This document shows, one piece after another, positions 23,761-35,613 of a stretch of DNA of 64,000 bases; the stretch's first letter is position 1; each line of letters begins with the position of its first letter. The notes below the pieces were generated by a model. The model saw only the letters and a program-made list of their open reading frames with translations. It searched no databases and had not been told where the DNA came from. Made by a program: the position numbers and the translations under genes. The stretch is taken from the NCBI GenBank assembly GCA_009760855.2, contig WPIO01000022.1:296001-360000 (forward strand). Reading direction: 5' to 3'. Origin of the DNA: Cristatella mucedo. Lineage: Eukaryota > Bryozoa > Phylactolaemata > Cristatellidae.

Positions 23761-24177
23761 ATCTGGTTCTCCTATTCCAAAGTGAACTTGACGTCCATAT
23801 CGGCTTCACAGTCAATTCAGCCTACCTTTAGTCACGTAACACCACAATTATTCGGGCCTGATTAGGCAGATATTCCGAATTTCTCGGAATTGTATGTTTT
23901 TATAAGAATCACTACGGGCAGGTCTTCCACCCTGTTCAATCCGAAACCGCGGTTGGCGGAATGCCACATCCGACAACTTATCTTGTATATTCTTACCTTC
24001 TTGGACTACCACGTTCACCCTAGCGACAGCTTGACAGCACCAAGGTAAAACCATAGGTTGTGTGTAACAATAATCAGACCACTTCTCAGTCTTGGCATTC
24101 AATTAAGTAAAAAAGTGAAATAATAGAATACAGGCATCTACTATGTTTCATGAAAAGAGCGTGTATTAGGTTGCTCT

Positions 24178-24240
24178 CAATAAAATAAAACGAGTGTATA
24201 GCACCCCAAGAGACCTTCAAGGTCTTTCTAGGCAGCTTAC
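24178..24240 (-). mobile_element. Solo LINE/SINE 3' tail
   Basis: Minus-strand copy of the tail hairpin region ending in GGTGCTATACAC and an A/T-rich end; nothing of the body remains. Confidence 0.4.
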
Positions 24241-24504
24241 GAATGCTGGAAAGAAAACATGGAAAACTGTTAATGATAACGTGCACAATTTCAGATTAAG
24301 CAAGCCAATGTCAATTCGCCTGGACGGAGGCTGTTACAGGTGACACTGTAACAAAACTGTCAGACCGGAGCCTAGCTCTCAGACAGGTGACGACAACGGT
24401 ATCAATTGCAGCTGTCTCGTATGCTCTAGCTTCAACAGGTGAATTTGGGTACCTTCTGATACTTTTATCCCGCAGGTTCAAAAAAAATTGACAGCCTACC
24501 GAAC

Positions 24505-25403
24505 TACACTGTGGCTGGATTAAAAGGCTTTGCTGTTCTAATAGGTGATGCTATTGTGCGACCTTCACCACGTGCTCGTAATCTAGGTGTCGTTTTCGAC
24601 AGCTGCCTCAATTTCAAAAGCTTCATTCAGAAGACTGCCTCTACAGCTAGCCATCACATCCGATCCCTTTCCGAGATGAGAAGCTGTCTCCCACAGTGGC
24701 TTGTAAAAAATTTAACTAGCTCTTTAGTTCTGTCTCGGCTTGATTATTGTAATTCCCTTTTGGCTGGGCTACCAAAGAAAGCTATTATGCCACTACAGCG
24801 GACTATGAATATGGCTGCAAGGCTGGTCTTCAAGTCCCAGCGGTTTGAGCACGTGTCACCTTTGCTGAAAGAGCTAGGATGGTTGCCGGTTGAGCGAAGG
24901 ATACAGAGCAAAGTTCTTATGCTGACCCACGAGGCCCGCCACGGCTTGGCTCCTTCATACCTAGCTGAACTGCTGCATAAGCTTCAGCCTGTTCGCGCCC
25001 TCATGTCCTGTGTGGACAATAAATTAGCTGTCCCATTCCTCCGCTTAAAGACAGTTGGCGACAGAAGCTTTAGCTCTGCAGGTCCTAGACTGTGGAACTC
25101 GCTTCCACAATTCTTACACAACGACATCTACTCTCCAACTGCCGACTATGGCACATCTTTTTCAGCGGTCCTGAACTGCTACTTGTATGCTACTCACTAC
25201 CTCAACTGCTCTCTCCTGACTCTGCTATGCTTCCCACTTTCTCTTTGTTGCGTGAGACGAAGTCTGTTGGCTACCGAATGCGTACCGAAAGCCGCTTAGG
25301 CTGTGAGTGGGCTATACAAAACTCTCCTGCGTAACACCCACATGGTCTTTTTGACTTTGTGGAGTTACTGACGGAGATACATTACATTACATTACATTAC
25401 ATG
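24505..25403 (+). mobile_element. LINE family B, 3' third of RT and (ATTAC)n tail
   Basis: The open frame 24511-25299 encodes the RT C-terminal part: ARNLGVVFDSCLNFKSF, SRLDYCNSLLAGLPKKAI, ELGWLPVERRIQSKV and GPRLWNSLPQFL. The 3' UTR ends GTGGAGTTACTGACGGAGAT followed by (ATTAC)n at 25380-25403. The tail differs from family A, so this is a second LINE lineage in the genome. 5' truncated. Confidence 0.9.
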
Positions 25404-25439
25404 TGGTCGTCTAACAAAAGTTCACTTTGGAATATGACA

Positions 25440-25790
25440 CCTTGATTTTATGAAGATTCAGCAGGAGACATGCTGGCAGAGCCGATTTCGAGCGTTAGCC
25501 TTTCCAGTTTCTGAATCACACTTAGTTTGCTCATAAGTAGTAAGTTAGTTTTATCATCGCTCGAATTAAGAAAATTTGCTGCCATCCATGAGCGGATGTC
25601 ATCAATACATGCAGCAAGGGAATTGGGAGAGATCGACGTGCTGGAGGGCTGGGAGGGATCAAAGCAAGGTACAAACGAATGTCATTCGCATGAAAGTGAA
25701 AGCCTGGACTGTACTTGGCAATCAATGTGCAAGATGGAGAGTAAACACTGTGGAAAGAAGCGGACATCTTTCTCCGCTCACATCAATACT
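25440..25790 (-). mobile_element. LINE family A RT palm fragment (minus strand)
   Basis: The minus frame encodes LIAKYSPGFHFHANDIRLYL, the counterpart of the FYADDTQLYL block with the catalytic aspartates degraded (HAND instead of YADD), and a following LLHVLMTSAHGWQQIF region. Confidence 0.7.
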
Positions 25791-26089
25791 CTGGAGTCGA
25801 CCGACCTCAGATCGGCGAGAGGCGATCGCCCGGCTGAGGCTGCATGCTGCTGAGCTGCCGACTCGGCCGGGGCCGGCTTGCCGGCGCATAGGTCCGACGG
25901 CCGGATGCGAGGGTCCGCTAGCTTCTGGTGCGGATTGGTTGGCGGCAGCAGCTGCTGCTGGGAGGATCTAGCTTCCACTAGGCACCTCTCTAAGGCCGAA
26001 TATACATATGGAATCTCAGGCGTCTATCCAAGTACCGAGGCTAGGGGCGCACAAGTCACCGAGCGCTAGTAGCGTATTTTTGTCCGTGT

Positions 26090-26200
26090 CAGAATTCTCT
26101 TCAGCAAATATAAAGTGCCTGGAAAGAGATTTGAGTACTCTGAGGGTGCTTTATCAAATGAATTATTATTACCGTCATTATTATTATTATGTCAATTAAA
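26090..26200 (+). mobile_element. Solo LINE family A 3' tail
   Basis: TATAAAGTGCCTGGAAAGAG followed by the hairpin partner and ATT-type repeats; no coding part. Confidence 0.65.
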
Positions 26201-28968
26201 AGGCTCTGATTGCAAAGCAAATAAGTAGCACGAGTGACAACCAACCCCCATAAAGTTGAATGCACGTCCGTTCGTACGCAAACAGAAGTTAACACGCAAG
26301 CAGAAGTGACCGAGTAGCTGCAGAAGACCGTAAACTTTATAAAATGTCCGGAAACGGGAAATCTTTTTTTGAGCGCGTGTATAAGTTGAGCTGTATCTAG
26401 ACTTGAAGGATCAGCTCAAAATTACACTTTGGGGTATAACAACTATCTGAATTTCGACAATTCCACTGGTAATGTGAAGAGGCTTCTTCGTCATTCTTGA
26501 CCACCTAAGAGCTACCGATTACTGTAGTTTTACTACAGTCCTATTAAGCCAATCGCGATTAGAGCAGCAGTTATGCAGAACTCAATAACTCGGTGTACGT
26601 TGAAGGACCCGCCATGCATTGTTATTAGCTATTTCGTCAGTTTAGAGGCGCTATGTTTACCAGAGAAACCGACTCGACGAATAATGACTTATAAATAACA
26701 GACCTTGCAAAGCCAATAGTGTGACAATTCGCTACACATAACGAAGGCAATTCGCTGAAAATAAGGATTGAGGACACTTCTTTTCTTTTAGCTTCTGTAG
26801 GTTTTGCTTGATTTACACGCTATTGCTTTGTTTGTGGGAGTACAAATACCGTCTTGGGATTGTGTTTTTTTATATTTCCAGCTCGTAAAATCAACGACAT
26901 CAGTGCAATCACCCGAATACACAAGCTCTGTGGTACAGTTGTAGATGCGAACTAATGAAAATATTCTTACTCTGAGCCGATATTTCGTTGACCGTCAGAC
27001 GATGCACTGTCGTGGTGGTCACACTAAGAAAACTTTTGACATTAATAATTTTGACGTTTCGGGCTGCCGGGATTAGCGGTTCCAGAATTATGATTTACTA
27101 TCAAACACATATAAAAATATTCGGTAGCTAAGGTATTGTGCCGTTTTCGATTCTTGGTCGCTCATCTGGCGGCTTTGTAACGATAAGGATGCGACCCGTT
27201 CGTGCTGTCGAATTTGCGAACGGGTATAGAGCATACGAACTAGTTTCACAAGGAATGGGCGACACTTAATTATTACCGAACTTTGCAATTGCTTGCACAT
27301 CGAGTCCACAGTCGTATTTGCAGCCTATTAGACGCGCTTTCGAATGAGTTCCTCTCGAGTTTTGCAGATTTGCTTTGTGATTCAACCGTTTCAATTTGCC
27401 ACCATGCCAGCTACCGTTGACAGAGCCAACATCTACCAGTACCTTCACGAGGTACCACAGATCACTGCAGTAATTCAGCTGATATCTTCGGACCTATTGC
27501 AGCGATGGCCAGCTACAGGTATATTTCCTGAGCTGTCAGTTGCGAGACCTCAGTAAGCCGGTTAGGGACCAGTGGAGTTCGAGATGGGACTTTCTTCAAG
27601 CTGCTCTGAAAACAGTTGAGTACTGCAGGCACCGCTAGCGAAACAAGTCTAATGCCAACCGAACGTCTGGGCAGGAGAGGGAACGAACGGAAGCTGAACT
27701 GCTCATTGCGATTCTTTATCGATCTGGTGCAGTCATTACGTGAAATCATACAAGGCCAAGCATTTCCAAGTTTAGAGCATATTTTTGATCTTATAAGATT
27801 CTTTAGTTAGGTTACAACTTCCTGATCAACGATCTGTGAAATGTCGTGACAAAAACGAGTATAATTCCCATAACCAAGTTTGCAACATTCAAGTATGTTA
27901 AAGAAAACTTATGCTCACTCGTTTACTTGTGTAAGCTACCAACACAAGAGTGCTGCCAGGTATACTCACATATGCAAGATACCTGTCTTTATTTTGCTTT
28001 TATCTGTACCTTGGACAGGATATTTGCCTGCACACTCCTAAGTGCAACATAATGGCTTTTACGGGCCAGGCAGAGTGGAGGGTACACATTTTGTGATACA
28101 AGCTTCCGACAATATTTTAATTTGTGAACGTACCAAATACAGTACACGGACCAAAGTTAGAGCATAAACAAATCTTCAGTTGCACACACTAAGCATACAC
28201 GTCAGTTAATAGCCCAATATTTTGTACAGAATGGTCAAATCACAGCTAAATTTCTTGGCTGTTTTCATGCAAGCTTGCACTTATCAATCGACACGATTCC
28301 TTGTCATTAGTACCCCAATAAGTGTTTTATTACAATTACAATGATAGCATGCAGCCAAGAGAAACACTAGATGGAATAACACATTTTTACGTCAATTTAA
28401 TCTTTATTCAGCCACAGCTCACCCCTATTCAATGTCAATGGGCACAGCAACACTAAACACGTTTTGCAGTGTATTCGAAGGGATCGACTGCTTCCATCTT
28501 GACCGGCACTTTTTCCTTTAAGCACTACACCGATGACTTTGACTGGAGCAAGACAGGGCTTGGTGCATCCTCAGTCTTGGTGAGGACCAATATCTAAAAA
28601 AGGCAAAATCTTGTTAGTCACATCAAACAACTCGAACAGCTTATGTGTGGCTTTGCCACCCATTATCAGATTAGTAATTCCTCACTGTTGCCTTGGTAAA
28701 GGCAAAGTCGGTTGACGAAAAATTCAACATCATAAGCAGCCAAGAAAATAATACAACATTAGGATTACTTGCCTGATCAAGTTATTTAAATCGACGGTCA
28801 ATTGCTACTAGCCCAAGTTGTTCTTCAGCAAATGATATCTTCAGTCCTTAAAGAACACCACAATATTCTGCCGAGCACATACACAATACAGGCACTGTCA
28901 GAAAGCACATGGCACACGTCAATTCTAAAGGCAACTGGAATGCTATGTTTGAAGACGATTAAAAGCAT
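26201..28968. other. AT-rich DNA without a supported gene
   Basis: One ATG in an ideal context (GCCACCATG at 27404) opens a 38-codon frame to a GT donor at 27519, but no following exon or homolog was found. The rest shows only short frames. Confidence 0.45.
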
Positions 28969-29475
28969 GCACATTTCCTGGCACACAGCTGAATGATCTT
29001 CATATTAGTATCTCAAAGCATTGGCCCCGAAAGGAGTTGGTACTCACGACGGGAATTTGACTGGCTTTGACATAAGCTTGCCACTCTTGGCTATTACTTA
29101 CGATTAAGTCCTGTCCATGTTTACACCCAGGTAATCAACTTCAGCATTACATTTTATTGTACAAATCTGAAACAAGTAGCTTTTACGATCGATTGAAGAC
29201 ATCTGAAACACAAAAGTTGCAATAGCAACTTGGATGAAAAAAGAACAGACATGATTTACTCTAAAAAAAATTCATGGTAGCACACTTATTCATTCGCGAA
29301 CAAGATTGGTGTATTTGCTAGGCTAATAAGTACAGCCAGATTCAGTTGTCCGAAGGGCAATAAAGTTATTAGCGTTTTGCAGCACATAACTGAATGACCT
29401 TCGTGTTCATGTCTCAAAGCGTTGGCCCCGAGAAGAGGTGTTACTCATGACAGGAATTTGACTTGCTTTGAGTTT
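28969..29475. repeat. Two diverged copies of a 110-bp segment, 400 bp apart
   Basis: Copies at 28969-29078 and 29366-29475 share TGAATGA-CTTC, TCTCAAAGC-TTGGCCCCGA, TACTCA-GAC-GGAATTTGAC and GCTTTGA. The spacer between them is not repeated. The most conserved core is the TTGGCCCCGA segment. Function unknown. Confidence 0.65.
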
Positions 29476-29769
29476 CAGCTTACTCAGTAAAATTGCAGAG
29501 AAGCGGGCCGATGCCATTGCAGTCAGTTACTTACACGTAAGGGCCCGCATTCTGTAGGTTTGAAGACTCCAATACAATATGTTAGAATTGCCATCTCTTT
29601 GTCTCACATGTAACTCACTTCTACGACACACCGATATTACGGGACCTGCAACAAAGAGATCATTTTAACAACATAACGAGAAGCTGGCACGCGTTGATTA
29701 CTTAACCCCACCGCGGAATATCACTTCTAGGGACATGGCTGAGGTCTCCAATTGCTTAAATGTTTAATG

Positions 29770-29885
29770 TGCTGAAGATTTACCTTACTACAAAACGCAA
29801 GCAAACGCAGTTTCGAACCCAGATACCACCTCCGCCAGATAACACGACTTTCTAAAGCCTTTTGGCTAGGCTAATACAATGACTA
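29770..29885 (-). mobile_element. Possible tRNA-derived SINE head
   Basis: Minus strand has an A-box-like TAGCCTAGCCAAAAGGCT and B box GGGTTCGAAACTG about 55 bp apart. No acceptor-stem pairing was found, so it is not called as a tRNA gene. Confidence 0.35.
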
Positions 29886-30163
29886 TGGCTCTTTAGCATA
29901 CACTATATCTTGTTTAAGTGGCACCACAGTGCTCCATTGTTAGAACCAGGCACATCAGCAAAAAAACATGCCTGAAGCGAGCTGGATAGTGACGAAAAAG
30001 CATACACACAAGGTAAAATGCAAAGCAACAGCGACTGGCAATCCGGTCTACAATGCGCTATCATATATATGTCGAGCTAGTTCTGGTTCGGTGGACTGAG
30101 ATAACAAAACAACCCACAAACCCAAAAGAACACAACAATGCCTTTCAGAAATCGCGGAAATAC

Positions 30164-30250
30164 CTGATCAACATCGAAGGTAGACGACCACCGATATGAA
30201 CTGGGAATCGTTCCTACGAAGGTGGCTATCAAGCTACACCTGCTAGCCAT
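30164..30250 (-). CDS. Possible first exon with mitochondrial-type presequence
   Basis: Minus-strand ATG followed by 29 codons rich in Arg, Ser and hydrophobic residues without acidic residues until the end (MASRCSLIATFVGTIPSSYR), then a GT donor after CAG. It resembles a mitochondrial targeting sequence. No following exon could be joined convincingly toward 28.4 kb. Product unknown. Confidence 0.2.
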
Positions 30251-30484
30251 CTCAGAGCGACCTAAATGGCCACCACCGCGTGCTAAAAGACCGATGCACG
30301 TGGACTTACTTCCTGTGACGGCAATATACTAAAATCAGCTAAAAACTTACTAAAAAAATTCTGAATATATATATATAATAAATATAAATCATATAGGATA
30401 TTCATAAATTCGGTCAATATCTTTCTCGAAGCTCTTTACTCGTGATACCATAGATATACTGAATTGCAAATACCTCTACTGGTA

Positions 30485-30830
30485 GGTATGGTAATGTAAC
30501 GTTTCTCCGTCAGTAAATCCAAAAAGACGCACAGACTATGTAATGTAATGTATCTTGGTCTGTAATTCTAAAAAGTCGCACAGCCTATGTGGGTGTAATG
30601 TAGGAGAGTTTTCTGTAGGGCGCTTAATGACTAAGCGGCTTTCGGTACGCAGTCGGTAGCCGAGAGACTTTATTTCGCGCAACGGTCAGAAAGTGAGTAG
30701 CATAGAGCTGAGTCGGGAGGGCAGCTGTCGTAGTGAGTAGCATGGACATGTCAGCTCAGGACGGCTATACAGGATGTGTCGTAGCCGGTATCAGGAGAGC
30801 AGATGTCATTCATTACGCAGGTACCGTACC
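30485..30830 (-). mobile_element. LINE family B 3' fragment with duplicated end
   Basis: Minus-strand family B 3' UTR. The terminal about 50 bp (TAATGTAA...CGCACAGACTATG) is present twice in tandem (30490-30538 and 30539-30590). Confidence 0.75.
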
Positions 30831-31354
30831 GATAGACTTGGATATACTGGCCCGCTCCTCGGACGGACGGCACCCACGGGCGTCGTATTGGTAGAGCAGC
30901 CTGCGGGGCTGGCGACGACTTGCCGTCGCCGCGGTGCCGTAGGTTTGAATGCAGAAACGCTGCTCTAAAATGAAATTATCGATCCTCGATTTGTTTGAAA
31001 TCCTCGATATTTACTGCACCAGGTTCATTTCCTGCCGACGTCATCCCACCCAGTTAAGATCCCACCCGACTTTTAAGCTCTGCATAAACGTCAGCAGACA
31101 GTCTTGTAAGTTGCACTCCGCTTGTAAGTTGCACTCCTGTCTTACATATTACTACACTTGACCGTTGTTCCAAAAATAGCTTCAAATCAGACAGCAAAAT
31201 AGCTGTACATTTTTTCAGACAATACTTCCACTGAGCCCACATCCTCTCGTTGCTCAGGCTTAAATAGAACTCATTCATAAAGCTGAATTCAGAAATCCTG
31301 AATTCAGTCACTTCACATAAGCCACGGGGAACGAGCCAGCCCACGACCTCGGTC

Positions 31355-31440
31355 GTCAAATACATTCATATACCCTGATATACATTCACATACCCTGAAA
31401 TACATTCATATGCCCTGATTCAAATACCCTGATCTCAATC
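31355..31440. repeat. Short tandem repeat, about 20-bp unit
   Basis: Units of about ATACATTCATATACCCTGAT, four to five degenerate copies; the last ones lose bases. Confidence 0.75.
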
Positions 31441-31624
31441 CTGAAAGGCAATCACCTCAACCGCGGTGCCAAACTGCGACTGGAGGCGCCAATATTTCTC
31501 CCCCTTTGCTCCAACAAACGTCTTATTTGGCACGATAGACTATCCAGCTTTTCGAGCTAGCCACTCATTAGTATCTAAAGACGCAATTCAGGCGTAATGG
31601 CAGTTGATACTGTCGCATACAGTT

Positions 31625-31840
31625 GAGTGGCCGGCTGGTTTGGCCGCCTGGTTGGGCTACAGCGTTCGCCTTCAACGACTAGGATCGCTGGCTCAAGCCC
31701 ACACGTGGCACGCATGTAAAGCACCTGTTGTGTGTGCGCGCCTACTGCTTCTGCTGCTGTAATTAGCAAAGCGCCTGACACCGATGTATATGCATCGCCT
31801 GTGGCCAATAGCTAAGCCACTGAAGCAGCACAGCGTCAGG
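31625..31840 (+). mobile_element. Possible tRNA-derived SINE
   Basis: GGTTTGGCCGCCTGGTTGG resembles a SINE head and CTGGCTCAAGCCC is one base off a B box; a GT-rich body follows. No second copy was seen in the window. Confidence 0.3.
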
Positions 31841-32014
31841 CCACTAATGCAGGTTATATTTCGTGTCGTCTGCTGCGATTGATTGGACTCCCATAGATAT
31901 GTGCACGATGAGAGTAATAAATGAGAGTCTCGTTTACCGCCCACGTGCGCCGGCCGTGTCTCCGTGAGTCTCCCACTAGAACAGCCACCGCCGGAGTCAC
32001 TATCATACTACACA

Positions 32015-32062
32015 CACCTGGATAGAGATTGAGCTCTCGTAGGGCGCGATACAGACGAAGTA
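32015..32062 (+). mobile_element. Solo LINE/SINE 3' tail
   Basis: CCTGGATAGAGATTGAGCTC followed by GTAGGGCGCGATACAG, a tail hairpin variant without a body. Confidence 0.4.
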
Positions 32063-32084
32063 TTTTTCTCAAGGTAAAATAAGT

Positions 32085-32250
32085 GAAGGCTATCGGATCG
32101 AACGGTCTCATATACGTGTATATATAGCTGCAGCAGAGCCCAAACGGCCTTCACACCGCTTGCAGTGACAAAGGATTGCCTGCTGCAGGATTCGAATCAG
32201 CGACCTGGGTCGTGAAGTGCAAACACCCACTCCCGCGACCTAAGACTCGC
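32085..32250 (-). mobile_element. tRNA-derived SINE, second family, copy 1
   Basis: Minus strand has an A-box-like stretch at 32243-32224 (TTAGGTCGCGGGAGTGGGTG) and a B box at 32198-32188 (GATTCGAATCC), then a body with GGGCTCTGCTGCAGCTATA and ATGAGACCGTTCGATC. The body is shared with copies at 37515-37650 and 47140-47265. Confidence 0.6.
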
Positions 32251-35200
32251 GGTGTCAGGATCCTGTAGATTCGAGAAGCATGTCACAATTTCCGGTAGTT
32301 TATCCTTGTCCTGACGCCAAGTGGAACGAAAGCGTGTAGCTGGATCCGGAATAAAATCTTTGGCAGAAAACGTGGCGGGCGCTGGAGTTCATTGCGACTT
32401 TACCGAATACCAGTAGAACTGGCGCTTGGATCAACTTAACTGGGCGTGAGTTCAGTGCGAAGCTAAAGGCGGAATCAAAATGGGGGAACAGCCTTATTTT
32501 TAGAGTGGCAAAAGAGCTTCTGGGCGACAAGCGTGCGGCACGAAGTGTTCGGCTCTCTCAAAACTTTCAGAAAGCTAAAAAAAAATAACACCCCAAGTGA
32601 ACTGTTAAAATAAACTAAGAGTTTAAAATGAGTTTCATAGGGGCGAAGGAACATTTCCGTGCGAATTTCGATGCGAAGGCGAAATGATTTTGCGCCGCGA
32701 ACCTCAACGAAGAGGTTTGGCCCTCTCCGCGCCAAAAATCCAGGCTACACCGTCTAGCTATACACGCATGCACATACTTTCATGCGTGTATATTCGTTTA
32801 TAAAAATCAACCATGAATTGTACACTCTATTTCATGGCAGTTACCTGATTGTTGGTGGCTGTTCATCTGACAGCAGCCGCACCAGACAGAGAACGAATGA
32901 TTACTGGCTATTGGCGTACTCGTGAGAAAAATAAAAACCGAGCACGTTTTGTGATACTAGAATGCATTTTCTAGTGTTTCTATAAAAATTAAATAAAAAA
33001 TAAAGAAAACTAGTTTTAATTTACATTAAATCAAAGCTGTTTCGCGGTTCGACACTTTTCCCGCGATTCTTTTGCTGAAAAATTAATTTGCAAATTTAAG
33101 ACCGTGCGTATATGCGTATAGCTGCGAAATGGCTCAGCCGCAATGACTCACCAACGGCGCTCTGTCGTTAAGAACTGGCTGTCCCGGTCAGGCTCTCTAT
33201 TTTCATTTGTTCCATTGAGATTTAATCTACACAGCAGTTTTTATACGTTATGACAACGCGCTGATGAAATGCCCGCTCCTTACTATCGCAAAATTTAATA
33301 CACACTTGTAAGCCCTATTTCGAAATTGAGAGTGAATGCAAGTTATTTAATTATTCCACCTGATATTCGTCACAGCTGTACCACTACGGTAGTGCTATAA
33401 TTATCACAAAAGATTACAATGTAGGCGCACGACACCAGCGACTTATGCTTACGGTACTCACTCTCGTACTCACATTCAAAATTATATACGTCGATGCCGG
33501 TGATAGGTGCTTAGCCGACCGTGCGAGTAGATTCAAACCGCTCTATGAGATAATGTCTTCCGTACTCCTGTTTCTAAAAGTTATCGGGGTGTAAACAATG
33601 AATATGAGCTTGTCGCTTCAGCGATCTGATATACTTTCAAACTGGTTCTCAAATGAGCAAGCCGACTCGTCTATCGGACTGGTATAAGCAGACTTCTGGG
33701 TCAGAAACCTGAGGACTACTGCAATCGCAAGTATACAGAATCAGAACTGCGTTATTCTTCGCTTCGATTTGTTGCATTTTTGTAAGGCTGGTGAATGAAA
33801 TGAGCTGCTCTGAACTTTTATTTTCTAGTTTGGTCGAATTCTTCCCTGCCGAGCCTGTACGCGAGTGAGTAAAGCCAACCAGAAACGCAGTGACGACCGT
33901 GCCAGATTGATGCGTCACGACGTCTCTGGCGGCATCTCGGCCAATCGGAGGCATTGTCAAAATTTACTGTGCTGAACCTTTCTGGAACATATAGCAGTAG
34001 GAAATTCGTGGGCTAGTCTTGCTTGCCCTTGATGAATCCTTTGTCTCAGCATACATAGTCCAGTCACCTGGCTCCCTCTTACTAATAGTTACTAAATACT
34101 TTGCATAGAATCCAAAGAAAACCAGATCTCTATCCGTGGGCTGTACAAATCGCTGCACTAGAAGCAATAATCAATCTCCTCTCAGTCTCTCAAGCATCTG
34201 CAGTAAATCGATGCTATGCCCGAGTAGATCTCGAAGAAACTCACCAGTAACTAAAATATATTAGTTAAACTGTTCAGAGCTACTACCCTACTGATGGATT
34301 AACTGTATAACCTACTTAATCTAGTTGCAAACAATGCGTTAAAGCACATTCTGCAACAATAATAATTAATTAGCACCTTTCGTACGATAGTGTGAGTGCA
34401 GTACTACTACTAGTTTTTTCTTTATAGGTAACTTTCCGGGCTCACCATGGCCTCATCGATTGTTCTATCCAAGTATAGGCATAAGTAAGCATCCGTTTTG
34501 GCTAGCCCAGGCCTCAATAACAATGCTTCCAAGTAAGCCAAGTTTAGTTGGGCAGCCTGACCGACAAACGCAGGTTTCAGGGAAACGGTTTCTGGAAAAA
34601 GGAAAATTCCAGGAAAAATTCGCTTTGTCCACAGACCGATCGCACTGTGATTGGACAGGACTGTAGACGGTGCACCGTTACCCACAGTGGACTGCAAGCC
34701 GGAATGATTCTTAGCATAATCATGACCAATTTTTTTTAGCACGAATTTTTTTTTCTAAATGAAACTTATATTGTGATCTCGAGCAATGTGAATTTTACCC
34801 AACGTTGATTTGAGTAGTTTTCATGCACTCTTGTGACCCGACCCGATTGATCTAAAAACCTACATTCTGTGGCAGGTTACAACACTTCCATGGCTCTAAC
34901 TGTACAGAACTAGCAGACATACGTCGATAGTATACACTAATTTTAGACAGCCTAAACATCCATTTACTGTTAAATCGTAAAGATGAAACAACACACGTGG
35001 ACATCACCGCTAGATGGATTCAGATACTCATTGACTGTCATGAGACATAAGAGAACATCTCAAAACCAGTCGAGGTCGTGGTGATATGCGAATCAGGGCA
35101 CGATCTGTTCCTTCGTGGTCAACGCGAATGTTAAAAGCGAGACCGTACGGCATCTAGTAGGCGATCGGTGCTCCTCCGCTGCCCAAACTGGCAGGATTAG

Positions 35201-35421
35201 CTAATCTGGCATGCAGCTCCCATCTACTTTTGAAGCTGCCTGTGCACGAGTAGCCTCAACTCGACTGCCACAAAATAATCCACTGCCGGAAATTGAGGTC
35301 AACAGTGCCTGCTCCACAATGGCCATGCTTTGAGCCCGCATTGGAAACAAAGGATCATGCTGACCAGTTCACGCACGGGCTGCCAAGCAAGCAAGCAGCT
35401 CTGATCAGCAACGTCTGGGCC
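32251..35421. other. AT-rich DNA without a supported gene
   Basis: Minus-strand frames at 33649-33960 and 33964-34167 lie end to end but show no known domain. No repeat family of the window was recognised here. Confidence 0.45.
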
Positions 35422-35613
35422 CAGTGGTTCTCAACCTTCCTAATGCCTCGCCGCGACCCTTTAATACAGTTCCTTATGTTGTGGCGACCCCCAACCATAG
35501 AATTATTTTGTGCAAACTGTGGAAATGTGTGTTTTCCGATGGTCTTAGGCGACCCCTGTGAAAGAGGCGTTCGACCCCCAAAGGGGTCGCGACCCACAGG
35601 TTTCGATCGCCTG
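35422..35613. mobile_element. SPIN-like hAT MITE, copy 1
   Basis: Begins CAGTGGTTCTCAACCTTCCT, continues with GCGACCCTTTAATACAGTTC and GGCGACCCCCAACCATAGAA, then TTTTCCGATGGTCTTAGGCG and CCCCCAAAGGGGTCGCGACC. From memory this is nearly the consensus of SPIN (Space Invaders) non-autonomous hAT elements of tetrapods. The right terminus is decayed (ACAGGTTTCGATCGCCTG), and no clear 8-bp target duplication remains. No transposase coding. Confidence 0.85.

Noticed and set aside
27404-27518. 38-codon frame from a strong Kozak ATG to a GT donor
   Set aside because: No signal peptide or domain, no following exon found; kept only as a note.
28440-28590. Minus-strand tail resembling a C-terminal exon (ILVLTKTEDAPSP)
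   Set aside because: Frame closes after 22 codons, no family recognised, and no join to the candidate exon at 30164-30250 could be made.
29770-29885. tRNA gene on the minus strand
   Set aside because: Internal boxes are present but no acceptor or anticodon stem forms; treated as SINE-like.
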